A DNA stretch of 64,000 nt from an uncultured Tateyamaria sp. (GTDB taxonomy: Bacteria; Pseudomonadota; Alphaproteobacteria; Rhodobacterales; Rhodobacteraceae): NCBI RefSeq assembly GCF_947503385.1, contig NZ_CANNDO010000001.1, positions 1,113,044 through 1,177,043 of the forward strand. Direction: 5' to 3'. Positions 34,420-43,074 of the stretch are shown here, piece after piece. Position 1 is the first letter of the stretch, and each line of letters begins with the position of its first letter. The position numbers and the translations under genes were made by a program. The notes under the pieces were generated by a model, which saw nothing but the letters and a program-made list of their open reading frames with translations, had not been told where the DNA came from and did not search any database.

Positions 34420-35436
34420 TCAGGCGGTGACAGTCACACGCTGGCCTGCGTCGGTAGAGCGATAGATGGCGTCCTTGACCGCAATCACCGACAGGTAGTC
34501 GCGCGCGAGATTCTCGACCGTGCCCGCGCCCTGCATGGCTGCAACCACATGGGTGTTGAGCGCATGGACGCAATCGCCGCCAAATCCATCCCATGTGTCC
34601 GGGGCCAGCACCTCGACCGTCTTGCTGCCGCCAAAAGCACGGCGCATCACCTGTCCATCGCCAGTCAGGGTGAGCACTCCGCCCGTCCCTTCGATCAGCG
34701 CCTCACCCATGGTACGGCGCGTGTTATCGGCGGCGTGATCCAGCAAGCGGTTGCCATCAAAAAGCGCCCGTACCCCCGAACCGTGATCGAAAATGACGTG
34801 ACCTGCGTCTTCGCCTGCGATCACCGGGTTGATGCGACGCAGATCGGCATAGACACTGTCCGTCGGCCCAAAAAGGTATTGGAAGGTGTCGATCCAGTGC
34901 ACCGCAGTCTCATGGATCAAAAAACGCGGCATCTGCTGGAAATAGGGCTGCCGGTCCAGATAGGCGCGTGGGCCTTGCCCGTCGCCGGGCCGCAGACGAA
35001 AGGTCGCATTCAAGACCTTGCCAACAGCGCCTGTGTCAATCTCGGCCTTGATGGCGCGATACCACGGTTGAAAGCGAAAGTTCTCGTGAATGACAAGCGT
35101 CGCACCTGCCGCCTCGGCTTCTGCTGTGATGACCTGCGCTTGCGCCATGTCCGTACAAAACGGTTTCTGGCAGATGATCCACTTGATGCCCGCAGCAAGG
35201 GCGGCGCGGACAGTTTCGGCATGGGCGGGCGGCGGCAGGATGATGTCGAGCAGATCAGGCGTTGTCGAATCCAGCATCGTGCCCAAGTCCCCAAATGCGG
35301 GCACGCCGGTGGCCGCGGCGCGTTCAATGTTTTGATCACAGGCACCCACAACTGCGACATTCTTCATCCGCGCCCAACTGCCAAAGTGAAACTGGCTGAA
35401 ATAGCCTGCGCCGACGCAGGCAACGCGAATGGTCAT
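34420..35436 (-). CDS. Gfo/Idh/MocA family oxidoreductase
   Basis: The 338-residue protein has an N-terminal NAD(P) fold (VACVGAGYFSQFHFGSW) and the family's Lys motif in the form CQKPFCTD. The second domain has GEDAGHVIFDHGSGVRALFD and the His in FLIHETAVHWID. These enzymes oxidise sugars or inositols. Its position convergent to the lacI gene, with stops adjacent, and next to a glycoside uptake operon suggests that it processes the sugar released. The ATG at 35436 (MTIRVACVG) is preferred over a TTG at 35448. Confidence 0.9.
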   Translation of the reverse strand: MTIRVACVGAGYFSQFHFGSWARMKNVAVVGACDQNIERAAATGVPAFGDLGTMLDSTTPDLLDIILPPPAHAETVRAALAAGIKWIICQKPFCTDMAQAQVITAEAEAAGATLVIHENFRFQPWYRAIKAEIDTGAVGKVLNATFRLRPGDGQGPRAYLDRQPYFQQMPRFLIHETAVHWIDTFQYLFGPTDSVYADLRRINPVIAGEDAGHVIFDHGSGVRALFDGNRLLDHAADNTRRTMGEALIEGTGGVLTLTGDGQVMRRAFGGSKTVEVLAPDTWDGFGGDCVHALNTHVVAAMQGAGTVENLARDYLSVIAVKDAIYRSTDAGQRVTVTA

Positions 35437-35517
35437 GGCATGGTCCAAATCGTGGATTGAGGTGCTGCCCGTCTCCTATACGGTGGCGTGGGACAAAGCG
35501 CAAAACGGGGGAAAACC

Positions 35518-35820
35518 ATGGCCTATGTGGTGACAGTGACGTTTCGGATCGTGCCGGGGCAGATGCAGGCGTTTTTACCCCTCATGCGTAACAATGCCCT
35601 TGCCTCTGTTCGGGACGAGCCGGGATGTTTGCAATTCGACGTCTGCACGGATGGCGATCAACCCGATACTGTATTTTTGTATGAGATTTACACCGACCGC
35701 GCGGCCTTTGATGCCCACTTGAAGACGCCGCATTTCAAAGCACTGGATGCGGCAACACCCCAGATGGTGGTTGGAAAAACGCTCGTGACCTTTGATCAGG
35801 TGGACCGGAACCCGGCATGA
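35518..35820 (+). CDS. Antibiotic biosynthesis monooxygenase (ABM) domain protein
   Basis: The 100-residue dimeric alpha/beta-barrel protein shows VTVTFRIVPGQMQAFLPLM, the EPGCLQFDVC strand, FLYEIYTDRAAFDAHLKTPH and a C-terminal VDRN. YgiN-like quinol monooxygenases and many stand-alone ABM proteins share this layout. The ATG at 35518 follows GGGGAAAACC. The next gene starts about 200 bases downstream, so co-transcription is uncertain. Confidence 0.88.
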   Translation: MAYVVTVTFRIVPGQMQAFLPLMRNNALASVRDEPGCLQFDVCTDGDQPDTVFLYEIYTDRAAFDAHLKTPHFKALDAATPQMVVGKTLVTFDQVDRNPA

Positions 35821-36017
35821 TCTTGTAACAAAGACCACCCAACGGGCCACAAACCGGAGGATTTCCGCCGGATTCGGGCAAGAATGCTGAAACAAGTGTC
35901 GTTGATCCTCACGTGCAGGCGATTTGCGGCGGTGCAGCATTGTGGCCGTTACCTTCAGGCTCTACCTCTGGTCACACGCAGCCCGCGTTGCTGCGATCAA
36001 GACAAGAGGGAAAGACC

Positions 36018-36794
36018 ATGACACGCACCGCCATTATCACTGGCTCCACCAGTGGCATCGGGCTCGGCATCGCCGAAGCCTACGCGGCCCAAGGGTTCAA
36101 CGTGACGCTGAACGGGTTTGGCGACGCGGACGAGATCGAGGCGACGCGCGCAGAACTAGACGCCAAGGCGGAGGGAACTGTGGCCTATCACGGCGCCGAT
36201 ATGACCAAGCCTGACCAGATTGCTGACCTTGTGGCGCAGACCGAGACGGATCTGGGCGCAGTGGACGTGCTGGTGAATAACGCAGGCATTCAGTTCGTAT
36301 CGCCCATCGAAGAGTTTCCAATCGAAAAATGGGATGCGATCATCGCGATCAACCTCAGTTCTTCCTTTCACACCATCCGCGCCGCCCTGCCGGGCATGAA
36401 GGCGCGCGGATTTGGCCGGATCATCAACGTGTCCTCGGCACACGGTCTTGTCGCGTCGCCATTCAAATCGGCTTACGTGGCGGCCAAACACGGCATTGTC
36501 GGCCTGACCAAGACCATCGCACTGGAGGCCGCACAACACGGCGTGACCGTGAACGCGGTCTGCCCCGGCTACGTCCTGACGCCGCTGGTCGAGGGGCAGA
36601 TCCCCGACACAGCCAAAGCGCGCGGCATCACCGAGGAAGAGGTGAAGCGCGACGTGTTGCTGGCCGCACAGCCGACCAAGGAATTTGTCACAACAGAACA
36701 GCTGGGCGCGCTTTGCGTCTTTTTGGCAAGCGACGCAGCAGCATCCATCACCGGCACGTCTTTGCCGGTGGATGGCGGCTGGACCGCGCAGTAG
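36018..36794 (+). CDS. bdhA: 3-hydroxybutyrate dehydrogenase (SDR)
   Basis: The 258-residue short-chain dehydrogenase has the NAD motif ITGSTSGIGLGIAEAYA, NNAGIQFVSPIEEFP, catalytic Ser/Tyr/Lys (VSSAHGLVASPFKSAYVAAKHG) and GTSLPVDGGWTAQ. These are characteristic of type I D-3-hydroxybutyrate dehydrogenase, which oxidises the monomer from polyhydroxybutyrate to acetoacetate. The ATG at 36018 follows GAGGGAAAGACC. It precedes a patatin gene by 29 bases, and that pairing makes sense if the lipase releases polymer or lipid-derived acids. Confidence 0.93.
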   Translation: MTRTAIITGSTSGIGLGIAEAYAAQGFNVTLNGFGDADEIEATRAELDAKAEGTVAYHGADMTKPDQIADLVAQTETDLGAVDVLVNNAGIQFVSPIEEFPIEKWDAIIAINLSSSFHTIRAALPGMKARGFGRIINVSSAHGLVASPFKSAYVAAKHGIVGLTKTIALEAAQHGVTVNAVCPGYVLTPLVEGQIPDTAKARGITEEEVKRDVLLAAQPTKEFVTTEQLGALCVFLASDAAASITGTSLPVDGGWTAQ

Positions 36795-36823
36795 CCGCAA
36801 TACACACAGCCAGGAGAGCACAC

Positions 36824-37918
36824 ATGTCCAAGGCAGAAGGCCGTGGCAAACGCCACGAGAAATCAGTGAACCTCGCCCTGCAGGGCGGGGGCTCGCACGG
36901 GGCCTTCACTTGGGGCGTGCTCGACCGGATGTTCGAAGAGGACCGGCTGTGGATCGAGGCGATCAGCGGCACCTCTGCTGGGGCCATGAATGCCGTTGTC
37001 GCCACGCAAGGCATGTATGATGGCGGGGCCGCTGGCGCGCGGCTCGCGCTCAAGGACTTTTGGAACGCGGTCAGCATCGCAGGGCAGGCCAGCCCGATCA
37101 AACGCACGCCTTTGGACAAGTGGGCGGGGTCTTGGTCACTGGACGCGTCACCCGCGTACCTGATGTCCGACCTGCTCAGCCGCATGGCATCGCCCTACGA
37201 CCTGAACCCTCTGGGCTTTAACCCGTTGCGCGATGTTGTCTGCGAGTTCATCGACTTTGACAAGGTCGCGGGATGCAGCGACATGGGCCTTTATATCTCG
37301 GCCACCAACGTAGAGACCGGACGCGCCCGCGTGTTCCACCGCGAGGAAGTGACGCTGGACGTCGTCATGGCCTCGGCTTGCTTGCCCACGATGTTCAAGG
37401 CGGTGGAAATCGACGGCGTACCCTATTGGGACGGCGGGTTCATGGGCAATCCGGTGTTGTTTCCCTTCATCGACCACTCGCCGTCCGCCGATATCGTGAT
37501 CGTGCAGATCAACCCGCTGTTGCGCCAGGGCACACCGCGCCGTGCGCGTGACATTCAGAACCGAGTGAACGAGATCACGTTCAACGGTTCATTGCTGCGC
37601 GATTTGCGCACCATCGACCTGATCCACCGGCTGATCGATGACGGGGCGCTGTCGGATCAGGAATACCGTGTGATGAACCTGCATATGATCGACGGGTGTG
37701 ACGACATGCTGGCGCTGGATGCATCGTCCAAGCTGAATTCGGAATGGGCGTTCCTTGAACACCTCCGCGACTTGGGCCGCGATCATGCAGACCGTTGGCT
37801 GACCCAGAATTTCGACAAGATCGAAGAAGAAAGCACGCTTGATCTGCGTGCGATGTTTGATGACTTCGGCGCGCCGCACAAGGCCAACGTCGTCGAGTTG
37901 AAATCCAGAAAGGGATGA
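36824..37918 (+). CDS. Patatin-like phospholipase
   Basis: The 364-residue protein is a single patatin domain. It has an oxyanion LQGGGSHGAFTWG at 20-32, the nucleophile elbow GTSAGAM near 49, and the catalytic Asp in YWDGGFMGNPVLF. No signal peptide is seen, so it acts in the cytoplasm or on the inner membrane face. A link to bdhA upstream suggests participation in storage-polymer or lipid turnover, which is inference from neighbourhood. The start at 36824 has AGGAGAGCACAC upstream; a longer frame reading through bdhA is a shadow. Confidence 0.9.
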   Translation: MSKAEGRGKRHEKSVNLALQGGGSHGAFTWGVLDRMFEEDRLWIEAISGTSAGAMNAVVATQGMYDGGAAGARLALKDFWNAVSIAGQASPIKRTPLDKWAGSWSLDASPAYLMSDLLSRMASPYDLNPLGFNPLRDVVCEFIDFDKVAGCSDMGLYISATNVETGRARVFHREEVTLDVVMASACLPTMFKAVEIDGVPYWDGGFMGNPVLFPFIDHSPSADIVIVQINPLLRQGTPRRARDIQNRVNEITFNGSLLRDLRTIDLIHRLIDDGALSDQEYRVMNLHMIDGCDDMLALDASSKLNSEWAFLEHLRDLGRDHADRWLTQNFDKIEEESTLDLRAMFDDFGAPHKANVVELKSRKG

Positions 37919-37922
37919 TCCC

Positions 37923-38798
37923 ATGAACATTCGGACCGTCGCACTCGGGCTCGCTATCGCGGCGCTCGGAACGACCGCTATTGCCTTTGAACTGAGCGAT
38001 GTAAAAACCCGCGTTCTGAACGGGCTGGAGGGACCTTCGGGGGCCAACAATATCTCGAACGTTGCGATCGCCAATGCGCCCCTGGCCGACGAAGGGCTGG
38101 GCCAGATTGCAGGCTACAACCTGCGCACCCGGTCATGGACCATTTCGGGCGATATGGGGATCGTGCCGATCCACAGCCACGCAGACCGCCCTGCCATCGT
38201 ATTTACCCTGACGGGTGAGATTTACGAATATCGCAGTGACGCGGACGACCGCTTGCTGCACAGCGCAGGCGGTCTGAGCCTCGAAGAAGGCGATGTGACC
38301 CACTGGTGGCTGAACGAGGGGCCCGAAGATGTGCGTCTGATCGCCTTTGACGTGTTCAAGGCGCGCGGCACACCGGAGGTGGCCAAAACGCCGATCCCGC
38401 AAACCTTTGACCAGCCAGCGCAAAAGGGTGCGGTTCTGGAATTGCTGGGTGTCGTCGACATTGAGGCGCATTATGGTGGCGAAAAGGGCGATGGCCTCGC
38501 CCTTTCCACGTACCGCGCCGTGATCGAACCGGGCGGTGTCCTGCCCAGCTTTGTTGCGGCGGGCGAGCCGTTGCAGGTCTGGGTCTGGAAGGGTGCCGTG
38601 TCCGAGCATCGGTCAGACGCCGATGCGCCGGTTACACTGGCCGCAGAAAACGGCGCGCATCTGGGCGGTGGCGCGCAGGCCTATTGGGAGAACACAGGTA
38701 AAGTTCCTGCCGAATTGTTCTTTGGCGTTGTAGAACCTCTGAGTGAGACCGAAGGCGTGACGCAGGTCGGTGTTCTGGCGCATCACAGCGGAGACTAG
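37923..38798 (+). CDS. Exported bicupin-domain protein
   Basis: The 291-residue protein opens with a signal-peptide-like MNIRTVALGLAIAALGTTAIA and has two cupin-like beta barrels. The first holds a metal-type VPIHSHADRP and DVTHWWLNEG. The second has RAVIEPGGVLPSF and a degenerate centre without clear histidines. Ligand and reaction are unknown. It is 4 bases behind the patatin stop and 4 bases ahead of the MFS start, so the bdhA-patatin-cupin-MFS genes form one operon. Confidence 0.75.
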   Translation: MNIRTVALGLAIAALGTTAIAFELSDVKTRVLNGLEGPSGANNISNVAIANAPLADEGLGQIAGYNLRTRSWTISGDMGIVPIHSHADRPAIVFTLTGEIYEYRSDADDRLLHSAGGLSLEEGDVTHWWLNEGPEDVRLIAFDVFKARGTPEVAKTPIPQTFDQPAQKGAVLELLGVVDIEAHYGGEKGDGLALSTYRAVIEPGGVLPSFVAAGEPLQVWVWKGAVSEHRSDADAPVTLAAENGAHLGGGAQAYWENTGKVPAELFFGVVEPLSETEGVTQVGVLAHHSGD

Positions 38799-38802
38799 GC
38801 CC

Positions 38803-40017
38803 ATGTCCACCGCAGCGCAGATGACCGGAATGGCCCGGGAACTGGCCGAAAAATCGCCCGAGGATCGCCAAATGGTGATCCGCCGGTCAAGCATGATCGC
38901 GCTGATTGCATTCCTGACTCTGATCGATTTGTTTGGCTCGCAGGCACTGCTGCCCACATTGGTCGAAACCTACGGCGTGACGCCTGCGGCGATGGGGTTT
39001 GCCGTGAATGCCTCGACCATTGGAATGGCCTTTGCCAGCCTCGTCGTTGCCATCTTCGCGCGCAAGATCGACCGCAAACGCGGCATATGGATGTGTCTTG
39101 CGCTGCTCTGTATTCCCACGATCCTGCTGGCGCATACGGATGATCTGACAACCTTTACGCTGTTACGGGTGGCGCAGGGCGTATGCATGTCGGCGGCATT
39201 CACGCTCACACTGACTTACCTGAGCGAAGAATGTTCCATCACGGCTGTGGGGGGGGCCATGGCGGCCTATATTACGGGCAACGTCGCCTCGAACCTCTTT
39301 GGCCGTTTGCTCGCATCGGAACTGGCGGGCAATCTGGGGCTTGCAGAAAGCTTTTATGGCTTTGCCGCGTTGAACCTTGCCGGAGCCGTGGCGGCGTATC
39401 TCTACATCGGGGCGCGGGACAGTCATGGGCGGCAGCCCAAGGACGCAGGGTCCGTCATCGAAGCATGGAAGGATCACCTGACCAATCCGCGCCTTGTGGC
39501 GATGGTGGGCATCGGGTTCATCTTGCTCTTCGTTTTTGTGGCGACATTTACCTATGCCAATTTCATCCTGAGCGAAGCCCCCTTTGCCCTGCCGCAGACG
39601 ATGATCGGATTGGTGTACTTTGTGTTTGCCCCGGCGATCCTGACCACGCCGCTTGCTGCGGCATCGGTCAAACGGTTCGGCGCGCGGGTCAGCTTTCACG
39701 GGTCGATTGCCGTGTCCCTGCTGGGTTTGCTGCTGCTTTTGACGCACAGCCTTGTGCCTTTTCTCGCGGGTCTGGCGATGGTCGGGGCGGGGCTGTTTTT
39801 CGCTCAATCCGTGGCCACTGGGTACGTGGGCCGCACAGCGACCCATGATCACGCCGCCGCCAACGGCCTATACCTTGCCAGCTATTACCTTGGCGGCATT
39901 GCCGGGGCATTTGTCATCGGACAGGTGTTTTCGATGGCCGGGTGGGGCGCTGCGGTCTGGGCGTTGGTGGCGCTGACCGGGCTCGCCGGGCTGCTGTCGC
40001 TCAAGATGCAGCGCTAG
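38803..40017 (+). CDS. MFS transporter
   Basis: The 404-residue protein has about twelve membrane helices. The loop between helices 2 and 3 carries IFARKIDRKRGIWMCL, the MFS GxxxDRxxRR-like motif, and there is a large cytoplasmic hinge near residue 210. It resembles DHA-type antiporters in having a hydrophilic N-terminus of about 30 residues. The substrate is unknown; operon position suggests a hydroxy- or keto-acid. The stop overlaps the sulfotransferase-like gene on the other strand by 4 bases. Confidence 0.9.
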   Translation: MSTAAQMTGMARELAEKSPEDRQMVIRRSSMIALIAFLTLIDLFGSQALLPTLVETYGVTPAAMGFAVNASTIGMAFASLVVAIFARKIDRKRGIWMCLALLCIPTILLAHTDDLTTFTLLRVAQGVCMSAAFTLTLTYLSEECSITAVGGAMAAYITGNVASNLFGRLLASELAGNLGLAESFYGFAALNLAGAVAAYLYIGARDSHGRQPKDAGSVIEAWKDHLTNPRLVAMVGIGFILLFVFVATFTYANFILSEAPFALPQTMIGLVYFVFAPAILTTPLAAASVKRFGARVSFHGSIAVSLLGLLLLLTHSLVPFLAGLAMVGAGLFFAQSVATGYVGRTATHDHAAANGLYLASYYLGGIAGAFVIGQVFSMAGWGAAVWALVALTGLAGLLSLKMQR

Positions 40018-40775
40018 GTCAGCCGGGATTTCCGCTCGCGCAGTTCGGTGTCGGTCAAGGTCGACTGGTTCAGCGCCAGAAGGGCGTCCCGCTGCCTGCG
40101 CGACAGCCCCCGGTTTGCCCGTGCAACCGGGGTAAGGGTGGCGCGCTGATCGGCAGGCACACCAGCACAGGCCAGCAATGCGTCTGCGGGACCAAGCCGG
40201 GCACCGCCGGTATCCTCAAGCGCAAAATGGCGCACATTCACATCCGGCAGCGCGCCCTGCACCTGCGCCACGATACCCGTCAGATCCGCCGACCCCGCAT
40301 AGACGAGCGCATAATGATCCGCTGCAATGGTGATGCGCGTCGCACGCAGGTGCTGTGCATAGCAACTGGCCAGCCATGGGCCCGCATCACGTGTGGTGTA
40401 GGCAAAACTGACCTCAACCCCCGGCAGCGCTGCGTCCCATGCCTCTGTCATGGCGGCGGCAAGGGCGGGGGCCGCGTCATAGGCTTTCAGATTGTGCCGC
40501 CCCGGCATGTGACCGCTGAGATCCTCGGAACTGAGCAGGATCGTATCGCGGCGCATCGTCTCTGCGAGCAGGGCGGCCTCATATTGGACAAAGCCCAGGT
40601 CGACGGCATCCCGGCTGACCGAATAGGCGCGCGCCGCTTCGCACAGGCCAATCATGTGCGGACGCAGGATGATCTGCATGTCCGGCAGGGCGTTGCGGTT
40701 GCGCTTGAGCAGTCGCTGGATCGACGTCGTGCCGGTCTTGTGAAAGCCCGCATGGACGATCAACCGGCGCGGCAT
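40014..40775 (-). CDS. Sulfotransferase-like P-loop protein
   Basis: The 253-residue protein begins HAGFHKTGTTSIQRLLKRNR, the PAPS-binding 5' phosphosulfate loop of sulfotransferase-like proteins, and ends in a basic ELRERKSRLT. A possible 3' phosphate-binding Arg/Ser is in FAYTTRDAGPWLASCYAQHL. The acceptor is unknown. It starts 3 bases after the rimM stop and is therefore read as the last gene of the ffh-to-rimM unit, an unusual companion for ribosome maturation genes. Confidence 0.7.
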   Translation of the reverse strand: MPRRLIVHAGFHKTGTTSIQRLLKRNRNALPDMQIILRPHMIGLCEAARAYSVSRDAVDLGFVQYEAALLAETMRRDTILLSSEDLSGHMPGRHNLKAYDAAPALAAAMTEAWDAALPGVEVSFAYTTRDAGPWLASCYAQHLRATRITIAADHYALVYAGSADLTGIVAQVQGALPDVNVRHFALEDTGGARLGPADALLACAGVPADQRATLTPVARANRGLSRRQRDALLALNQSTLTDTELRERKSRLT

Positions 40776-40778
40776 TGG

Positions 40779-41285
40779 TCAGAAAAGGCCTTCGGGCGGA
40801 TCGGCCACGATGCGTTTCGCGGCAAGGTCCACCGTGGGCACCGCCGCTTGGGTAAAGGGCAGCAAAACCGTCGCAGTCGCACCGGGCGCGTGGATTTCGA
40901 GCAGGTCACTGGCCCCGTGGTTCTGGACTGATTTAACCCGACCCAGTGGCGCGCCACCGGTGTCAAACACCTCAAGCCCCACAAGGTCGGTGTAGTAATA
41001 TTCGTCATCCGGCAGATTGGGCAACTGGTCGCGCTTGGCGTACAGCTGAGTGCCTTTGAGCGCATCCGCCTCTTCCTTGGTCGCGACGTCGGCAATGCGT
41101 CCGGCAAACCCGTTCTTGATAGGTCGTACGATGGCAAGGGCAAAGCTGCGGCTACCGTCTTCGGTCGTGAGCGGGGCATAGTTTTCGATATCTTCAGGGA
41201 CGGCGCAGAACGATTTGATCCGCACCTCGCCCTGCACGCCATAGGCCCCGCCGATGGAGCCGACGCAGATCCGGTCGTCACTCAT
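40779..41285 (-). CDS. rimM: 16S rRNA processing protein RimM
   Basis: RimM helps mature the 30S head and binds ribosomal protein S19. The 168-residue protein has the N-terminal barrel [20 protein letters not shown] and the PRC-barrel region [13 protein letters not shown], both standard. The start ATG at 41285 lies within the end of the preceding 45-residue gene. A much longer frame to 41396 is not used. trmD, which usually follows rimM in related genomes, is absent here, and a sulfotransferase-like gene stands in that place. Confidence 0.95.
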   Translation of the reverse strand: MSDDRICVGSIGGAYGVQGEVRIKSFCAVPEDIENYAPLTTEDGSRSFALAIVRPIKNGFAGRIADVATKEEADALKGTQLYAKRDQLPNLPDDEYYYTDLVGLEVFDTGGAPLGRVKSVQNHGASDLLEIHAPGATATVLLPFTQAAVPTVDLAAKRIVADPPEGLF

Positions 41286-41415
41286 TCCAGCACACTCCGT
41301 CGCGCAGGGTCCCACCCGCATCCGCGCACAGGGTGGCTGCGTTCGAGCGTTCAAAAAACAGCCCCAACACAAAGGCGAGGGGCAGCAGGATGGCAAGGCG
41401 GATCAAACCGAACAT
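41278..41415 (-). CDS. Small membrane protein (45 aa), translationally coupled to rimM
   Basis: The product [20 protein letters not shown] has one membrane helix and continues with [15 protein letters not shown] and LRDGVCWNE. The two cysteines lie in a short presumably periplasmic tail. GAGGGG is immediately upstream of the ATG at 41415, and the stop overlaps the rimM start by 8 bases. The helix plus CxDxGG-x-Cys tail recurs in Roseobacter genomes as I remember it. The function is unknown, and a disulfide in the tail is possible. Confidence 0.7.
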   Translation of the reverse strand: MFGLIRLAILLPLAFVLGLFFERSNAATLCADAGGTLRDGVCWNE

Positions 41416-41689
41416 GGGCCCCTCTTGGCGCGTAACAGGTTTGGGCATTTGCGCCACAACCGGACGGATTGTCCAGTCTGTGCTTGCCCCAAACCGGGTA
41501 CGGCCCCAAGATCGAGATCTGCGCCATGGTGCGCAGTATGGAGATTTTATGTCGGTGTAAGCGCGGGCTTTGCCCATGCGATCATGTGGAAGGCGCAGAG
41601 GCCATTGGGTGGCCCTTGTTGTCGCGCGTGATCGAAACCGCCCCCTTTGGGGCACATCCAACAGACTGAAAGAAATAGAAAGGATGGCT

Positions 41690-42151
41690 ATGCCAGACCC
41701 TTTTGACACGCGCGCGCCGCGCGTATCTGACATTACGGCCCTCGCTGAAATTGCTGATGCAACCCTGTTCCCCGGAGAGATGATGGACGGCATGATCGCC
41801 CCCGCGCTCGACGGTTCAGGGAACGACATCTGGCGGGTGGTAACCGGCGATGACGTGCCTTTGGGCTTTGCCTTTGCACAAGCTGAGGCGATGACCGAAC
41901 GGACATGGAACCTGCGGGCAATTGCGGTTGCACCTGATGTGCAGGGCACAGGGGCCGGAACTGCGCTGCTTGCCGCGATGGAGGCGGCCTTGTGTGATGC
42001 ACGGCTGATCGTGATCGACACCACGCAGCGCCCCGAACAGGCCCGTGCGCGACAGTTTTACGTGGCGCGCGGATACACGCAGGTGGCTGTGATCCCGGCA
42101 TTTTTCGGTCCGGGCGAGGACAAAGTGACCTTTGTCAAAGCGCTCGGCTGA
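41690..42151 (+). CDS. GNAT family N-acetyltransferase
   Basis: The 153-residue protein has a GNAT fold. The central RAIAVAPDVQGTGAGTALLA is motif A, binding acetyl-CoA pyrophosphate through the Q/RxxGxG/A element. RPEQARARQFYVARGYTQV is motif B. It is transcribed opposite to the surrounding rpsP-rimM genes. AAAGG is six bases before the ATG at 41690. A second ATG at 41684 abuts this site and is less likely. Its terminator is shared with rpsP. Confidence 0.88.
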   Translation: MPDPFDTRAPRVSDITALAEIADATLFPGEMMDGMIAPALDGSGNDIWRVVTGDDVPLGFAFAQAEAMTERTWNLRAIAVAPDVQGTGAGTALLAAMEAALCDARLIVIDTTQRPEQARARQFYVARGYTQVAVIPAFFGPGEDKVTFVKALG

Positions 42152-42171
42152 TCCGTGATCACAAAAGGAAA

Positions 42172-42207
42172 GCGCCCGCCCGGAAAGATCGGGGCGGGCG
42201 CGTTTTT
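42172..42207 (+). terminator. Bidirectional terminator between the GNAT gene and rpsP
   Basis: GCGCCCGCCC and GGGCGGGCGC form a perfect ten-base stem. On the plus strand the stem is followed by GTTTTTCTT. Reading the minus strand, rpsP stops 18 bases before the same stem and TTTCCTTTTG follows. Termination of the rpsP transcript here would leave the downstream rimM gene to another promoter or to read-through. Confidence 0.8.
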
Positions 42208-42225
42208 CTTGAGTGTGTCAGAGAT

Positions 42226-42633
42226 TTACTCTGTTGCCGCTTCTTCTGCAGGAGCGTCTTCGGCGGGGGCCTCTTCGGCAGGGGCTTCGGCGGCTTCCGC
42301 TGCTTTGGCGGCCTTCTCCTCGGCGCGGTCCTTGGCTTTTTGACCGGGCTCACCTTTTTTCAGGTTGGCGCGCTCTTTCTTGGCCAGCACACCGGCAGCT
42401 TCGAGCATCCGCGCGATCCGGTCCGTGGGTTGTGCGCCTTGGTCGAGCCAGTATTGCACACGCTCCATGTTCATCTTGACGCGCTCTTCGCTGTCTTTGG
42501 GCAGGAGCGGGTTATACGTACCCAGTTTCTCGATGTAGCGGCCATCGCGGGGCATCCGGCTGTCTGCGGCAACAACGCGATAAAAGGGGCGTTTCTTGGA
42601 GCCGCCACGGGCGAGGCGAATTTTCATAGCCAT
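42226..42633 (-). CDS. rpsP: 30S ribosomal protein S16 with Ala/Glu-rich C-terminal extension
   Basis: The first 80 residues are canonical S16 ([52 protein letters not shown]). The tail of about 50 residues after that is a low-complexity Lys/Ala/Glu segment ending in repeats of A-P-A-E-E/D, as is common in alphaproteobacterial S16. It is required for 30S assembly. AAAGGA lies ahead of the ATG at 42633. Confidence 0.97.
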   Translation of the reverse strand: MAMKIRLARGGSKKRPFYRVVAADSRMPRDGRYIEKLGTYNPLLPKDSEERVKMNMERVQYWLDQGAQPTDRIARMLEAAGVLAKKERANLKKGEPGQKAKDRAEEKAAKAAEAAEAPAEEAPAEDAPAEEAATE

Positions 42634-42681
42634 TTTGGTTTTTCCTTTGTTTTCAGTTTTGTATCCGGGCAGTTGCCCATG

Positions 42682-42978
42682 TCAGGATTGATGTTTGCGG
42701 TGGTGTTGGATCACCTCCGCGATGATGAAGTTCAGGAACTTCTTGGCAAATTCCGGGTCCAGATCGGCCCGGTTTGCCAAATCTTCGAGCCGTGCGATCT
42801 GGGCCGCCTCGCGGGCCGGATCAGAGGGCGGAAGGTCGTGCGTGGCCTTGAGTTTCCCCACGGCCTGCGTGTGTTTGAACCGCTCGCCCAGCGTGTAAAC
42901 GAGGATCGCGTCGAGGCGGTCGATGCTTTCGCGATGCTCTTTCAGCAGGTCAGCGGCACGGGTTGTGGCGTCGGTCAT
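42682..42978 (-). CDS. Chorismate mutase (AroQ type)
   Basis: The 98-residue all-helical protein shows EHRESIDRLDAILVYTLGERF (helix 1 with the catalytic Arg), KHTQAVGKLKATHDLPPSDP and the FIIAEVIQHHR helix. It converts chorismate to prephenate for Phe and Tyr synthesis. The presence of a free AroQ gene beside rpsP is common in Rhodobacteraceae. The ATG at 42978 is preferred over a start at 42999. It lies between a GNAT gene and rpsP on the minus strand. Confidence 0.92.
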   Translation of the reverse strand: MTDATTRAADLLKEHRESIDRLDAILVYTLGERFKHTQAVGKLKATHDLPPSDPAREAAQIARLEDLANRADLDPEFAKKFLNFIIAEVIQHHRKHQS

Positions 42979-43074
42979 GTGCGTGCTCCGGTGGTGCAAA
43001 ACGGCTGTGCGCCACCGGTGCGCAGGATGTGCGCGCGGCGTACAGGGCGACGGTGCAAGAGGGGCTGGGCAGTA

